Below are positions 38,970 to 39,289 of a stretch of 39,289 nt of DNA, in pieces. A program made the translations under genes and the position numbers. Numbering within the stretch: the first letter of the stretch is position 1; each line of letters starts with the position of its first letter. This stretch comes from Saprospiraceae bacterium UBA2329 (GTDB taxonomy: Bacteria > Bacteroidota > Bacteroidia > Chitinophagales > Saprospiraceae), in assembly GCA_002344975.1 (NCBI GenBank), contig DDUV01000022.1:1-39289 (forward strand), in the 5' to 3' direction. The notes below the pieces were generated by a model. The model saw only the letters and a list, made by a program, of their open reading frames with translations, did not search any database and was not told the DNA's origin.

Positions 38970-39289
38970 GGCAGCAAAAATGGCAAAATTTCGCGGATGT
39001 GTGCCACCTGCCGGAAATTGGGATGCTCTATTTGCAGTTCCACTTTTTCGTGTTCCCAGGTAATGTGGTAAGGGACGTGGATGCCGTGTCCGCCGATGTC
39101 GAGCACGGGCAGCACGTCGGATTTGAGGGAATTGCCGACCATGAGAAACTCGGCGGGATGGATATCTAAATGCCGGATAAGTTTCTGGTAATCAGGCTCT
39201 TTTTTCTCCGACATGATTTCGATGTGGTGAAAAAAGCGCTCCAGGCCCGACTTTTTGAGCTTGCGCTCCTGGTCGAGCAGGTCGCCTTT
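38966..39289 (-). CDS. HAD family hydrolase, 5' truncated by the window
   Basis: The frame is open to the window edge, so only the C-terminal 107 codons are seen. They begin KGDLLDQERKLKKSGLERFF, the HAD motif II region (normally T-K-G-D). EKKEPDYQKLI follows with the motif III Lys, then FLMVGNSLKSDVLP with the motif IV acidic site, and HVPYHITWEHE, a C-terminal block seen in small HAD phosphatases of Bacteroidota. By family it is a Mg-dependent phosphatase of a small phosphorylated metabolite. Its TGA overlaps the acetyltransferase ATG. Confidence 0.88.
   Translation of the reverse strand, partial: KGDLLDQERKLKKSGLERFFHHIEIMSEKKEPDYQKLIRHLDIHPAEFLMVGNSLKSDVLPVLDIGGHGIHVPYHITWEHEKVELQIEHPNFRQVAHIREILPFLLP

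Overview
The window looks like chromosomal DNA from a Bacteroidota bacterium, most likely a Saprospiria- or Chitinophagia-like lineage; the phylum is well supported and the class is a guess. The evidence is repeated matches to the Bacteroidota -7 promoter element TAnnTTTG upstream of genes on both strands, a type IX secretion C-terminal domain, a GLPGLI protein paired with a TonB-type receptor, DUF4296 and DUF4369/TlpA-type proteins, and many lipoproteins. I see no rRNA, tRNA, CRISPR array, prophage or insertion sequence. No gene-free stretch exceeds 300 bases, but several gaps of 100-270 bases hold dense structure that is described below.

Layout. 1-4.2 kb: end of an FAD oxidoreductase, a fasciclin lipoprotein, an unknown lipoprotein, a GH25 muramidase lipoprotein, and a secreted RHS-like protein with a frameshift near its 3' end. 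4.3-7.2 kb: an exported fusion of a serine beta-lactamase-fold domain with an N-acyl-D-amino-acid deacylase, then an SCP2 domain protein. 7.2-10.3 kb (minus): a nitrogen unit of P-II protein, ammonium channel and outer-membrane porin, with a structured amt-porin gap and a candidate small RNA on the opposite strand. 10.5-14.6 kb: a helical-repeat protein, a diheme cytochrome c peroxidase with a T9SS tail, an AlkD-type glycosylase and a small secreted protein. 14.8-21.6 kb (plus): glucan phosphorylase, AGMO-like membrane hydroxylase, TlpA-like thioredoxin, then SixA, DUF4296 and PaaI. 21.7-26.9 kb: an outer-membrane beta-barrel receptor, a short and a full-length SPFH protein, and an alpha/beta hydrolase.

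27.1-33.0 kb is a divergon. A TonB-type receptor and a GLPGLI protein run left, and a histidine kinase and response regulator run right. Between them lie three AGGTTAAT direct repeats spaced 21 and 10 bases apart and two facing -7 elements. This is the clearest regulatory unit in the window, and the kinase mRNA appears to be leaderless.

33.0-39.3 kb (minus): aldehyde dehydrogenase, a strongly AT-rich zinc-ribbon/membrane gene, SDR, YciO-type protein, isoaspartyl peptidase, chloramphenicol-acetyltransferase-like enzyme and a truncated HAD hydrolase. The gaps here are filled with word-like short repeats: GTGAGTG arrays, CCCGAAAC and AGCCAGCAGCC words, and GCAGTTTATCGGC repeats. Some of the same words recur at 20.2 kb. 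They abut or enter coding sequence and flank the AT-rich gene, so they are candidate recombination or cassette-insertion sites.
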